DNA from: Pseudofabraea citricarpa
Lineage: Eukaryota > Ascomycota > Leotiomycetes > Helotiales > Dermateaceae
DNA: 64,000 nt
NCBI GenBank assembly: GCA_029641185.1
Contig: JAPWGK010000025.1
Location: forward strand, 602,756-666,755
Direction: 5' to 3'
Made by a program: the position numbers and the translations under genes. Below are positions 61,540 through 64,000 of this stretch, one piece after another. A model generated the notes under the pieces. The model was not told the DNA's origin and made no database searches. It saw only the letters and a list, made by a program, of their open reading frames with translations. Numbering within the stretch: position 1 is the first letter of the stretch; every line of letters begins with the position of its first letter.

Positions 61540-64000
61540 TTTTATTTCTTCTAAAAAGCTTCTTTTATAATAAATATATAAGTTATTAACAAAATTTAAT
61601 CTCCTAAAAAAGCGCGATTTATTTATTAATATAAAATAGCTTCTTCTATTAGATTAGTCGGGTCGTAAAAGAGTATACTTCGAATATTATTAATTTAATT
61701 ATAATAATATACTCGTTCGAAAGATTATTCTTATACTTTAAAAGTCTAATCCGGCTCGAATAATATAATAGTAAACGTATATATAAGAGTTAGCAAGGCC
61801 TTATAAATACTTATAGTTATAATTAGGACTTATATATTAAATACGTAATCGTTTTATAAAAGATTATTCGAATTAGGTTTTAATATTTATAAGTTAAGTA
61901 TTTTTCGTTATTAATTTATAGTAATTAAGCTATAAATAAATATTAAATTAAATTTAAAATACTTCTAAAAATATTAGTTATATATTATTAGCTTAATATA
62001 ATAATATTTATATAATAAATAACTTATATAATATAAAGCTAATATTATAGCTAAGCTACGTATAAAGATAATAAACTTTAGTAGGCGGTCTAAATAAACT
62101 TCGGCCTTAAGTATAATTTTACTTTCGAATAAGTTTTTATAACTTTACTTAGTACTTATTATTACTTACTACTAGTTATATAAACTCTTTCTAGAATATA
62201 AAATCCTTAAGGTTCTTATATTATAAGTTATATTTTATACCTAATACTATTAAATCTATATACGAGTCTTAATGCTAATATATTAGCTACCTCTAGAAAT
62301 ACGCTATATAATAATACTAGTAATATATATAGTATTTTTATTAAGTTTTATCTATACTTAACTTAGGTTATATCTATTTTTTCTAGAATTTTTTCTCTAT
62401 TATTTTAACTATAGATATAATCGTTCTCGATTATTTCCTTAAGCGTATAAGCTAAACTATTAATAGGAATAATCTAGTTATTACGTGTTAAGATACTTAA
62501 ACTTCTTATATAATAAAAGGAGAGATTTTTAATCGTATATCTAAAAAACTTAGAATCGTTTCTTCTATTAGATTATAAATAAAAATAATATAATAATTAT
62601 TATATAAGTAACTACTAGTTTATCGCGTACGCTTACGTCTTATACTACTAATAAGCGATTTATATATAAACTTACTAATTATAACTATAATACTTAAGAC
62701 TTATATATAATACTCGATTTATTCTTCTTAATCTATAATAATAAGATATTAAATATAACCTAAAGATTATTCGGAAGACTTTTTAAATAATATATTACTT
62801 AGCGCGAGCTTAATTAGATCGTTATTTTTATTATAATAAGGCTTTTAAAAAACTTTAATATTATGTATATTATCTTATATTATTCGTAATACTTATCTCG
62901 TATTATAAGCCTAAATATAATACCTAGTTTAATTATAACTTATTTTTCATAATTATATACCTAAAAAGCATTAATAATATAATTCTTTAGGTATCTAATA
63001 GTAATAATAAATAAGAACGCTTCGAATATATTAGGTATAAAAATTATTATTATTTAAATATTAGACTAAATAATATTATCTTTATAATATAATAAGAGAC
63101 TTATAAGTATTATAATAAACGAATATCTTAAGACTAAGTAGTTTATTAGTAATATCTATAAATTTATAGAATCGTTAACCTAAGTCTTAATAGCTTTAGC
63201 TAAACTTATAACTAATACTAAATCCTAAGGTAATATATTAATCTAATTATCGATTAATCGAACGCTAAGCTTTTATTAATATAAGTATATTATATAGCGT
63301 TATTTAGATTAAGAGAGATAATAAGTACTAGTAACTATAATTTATTAAGATAATTATATATTTTAGTCTTAGACTTATCCTTCTTATAAATATTATCTTT
63401 TATTAAGGTAATAATTCGTATATATATAAATACTCCTAAGATCTTAATTATCTTACTAATACTAGGATTATCTACTAAAAACTTATTATAAAAGATATTA
63501 TACTTAGGAAGAACTTAGATAAGAAGTTATATTATAATATATACTTAATATAAGTATATATTTATTTTTATATTATAAATCTTAATTATATTTTTAAGTA
63601 ATATTTTTTACTTATTTATTACTAAGAAGAATTAATATATTATTAATTATAATTTCGCTTTTATTTACTTAAGTTTAAGATTTCTTATATTATCTTTTAG
63701 ACTAATAAATTAATATTAATATCTTATTAATATATTAAAATATTACTTAGGTTTTATTTACTAATTAGCTTACTTCTTATAAGTTAATTTATTTATTTTA
63801 CTTTTACTCTAGTTATTATTATTATTATTATATTAAAGATTATTATCTAATTATAAGTTAGGATTTTTACTTAAGCTAGGTTTTTTTACTAAATTATTAT
63901 TATTATATTTATTATTATTCTTATTATTACTTAAGTTATTATTAGACTTATTACTAGGATTTTTTTCTTTTCTAGGACGAGAATCTTAAACTTTCTTCTT
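61540..64000 (-). mobile_element. Unidentified element, copy 2 (runs off the window)
   Basis: The second direct copy of 55750-58104, more strongly RIP-mutated in places (for example GCCGGGTATTTT in copy 1 versus GCTAGGTTTTTT here). It ends at the window edge inside the region that in copy 1 precedes the C-x2-C-like motif. The offset between copies rises from about 5,785 to 5,896 bp, showing indels rather than a simple recent duplication. Confidence 0.55.

Overview
The window is a transposon graveyard from a filamentous ascomycete (Pezizomycotina), most likely an AT-rich heterochromatic or subtelomeric/pericentromeric block. The main evidence is a near-complete loss of CpA and TpG dinucleotides over all 64 kb, while CpG, CpC and CpT survive. 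That is the footprint of repeat-induced point mutation (RIP). Because TpG is gone, ATG start codons are almost absent, and CAA, CAG and TGG codons have become TAA/TAG. No intact gene is present. Reading frames become legible only when TAA/TAG is read as former Gln/Trp and Tyr/Ile/Asn/Lys as possible former Cys/His, Met/Val, Asp or Glu. I saw no tRNA, rRNA or CRISPR.

Left part (1-23.1 kb). A LTR-like repeat at 240-436 recurs at 21184-21384. There are minisatellites at 2.3-2.75, 3.6-3.9, 7.1 and 7.4 kb. A RIP-killed SNF2-type helicase lies at about 4.2-7.0 kb. A very large transposase-like frame (about 7.85-11.9 kb) contains an in-frame poly-Asn microsatellite. A Gypsy chromovirus (here D) is split into two opposed halves: integrase, chromodomain and 3' LTR on +, then 5' LTR, gag and start of RT on -. 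Next comes a tandem remnant of Copia family C (18.1-20.8 kb) with two LTRs, followed by a (TAA)~93 array.

Middle part (23.1-45.1 kb). Three LTR retrotransposons are well delimited. Element A (23132-31050, Copia order, coded on -) has 209-bp LTRs and a 5-bp target duplication. Element B (31343-45065, Gypsy chromovirus, coded on -) has 347-bp LTRs. Element C (35657-43386, Copia, coded on +) has 204-bp LTRs, a GAATA target duplication and a half-initiator-tRNA-type primer site, and it sits inside the gag of B. A and C are the least RIP-damaged sequences, so probably the youngest. Both carry an extra gene-like frame antisense to pol, between the pol stop and the 3' LTR. In C it starts with an MAPK-like N-terminus, has a plausible 56-nt intron and a Lys/Arg-rich middle. 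In A it is about 335 codons with an Asn/Ser-rich tail. This is the most interesting feature of the window.

Right part (45.1-64 kb). This is the most eroded section and is dominated by repeats: a 13-bp minisatellite of about 68 units (49.15-50.04 kb) with a relative at 52.8-53.2 kb, tandem duplications of 126, 82 and 162 bp, a purine tract, and a ~2.4-kb direct repeat (about 55.75-58.1 and 61.54-64.0 kb) of an unidentified element. No family was recognised there.
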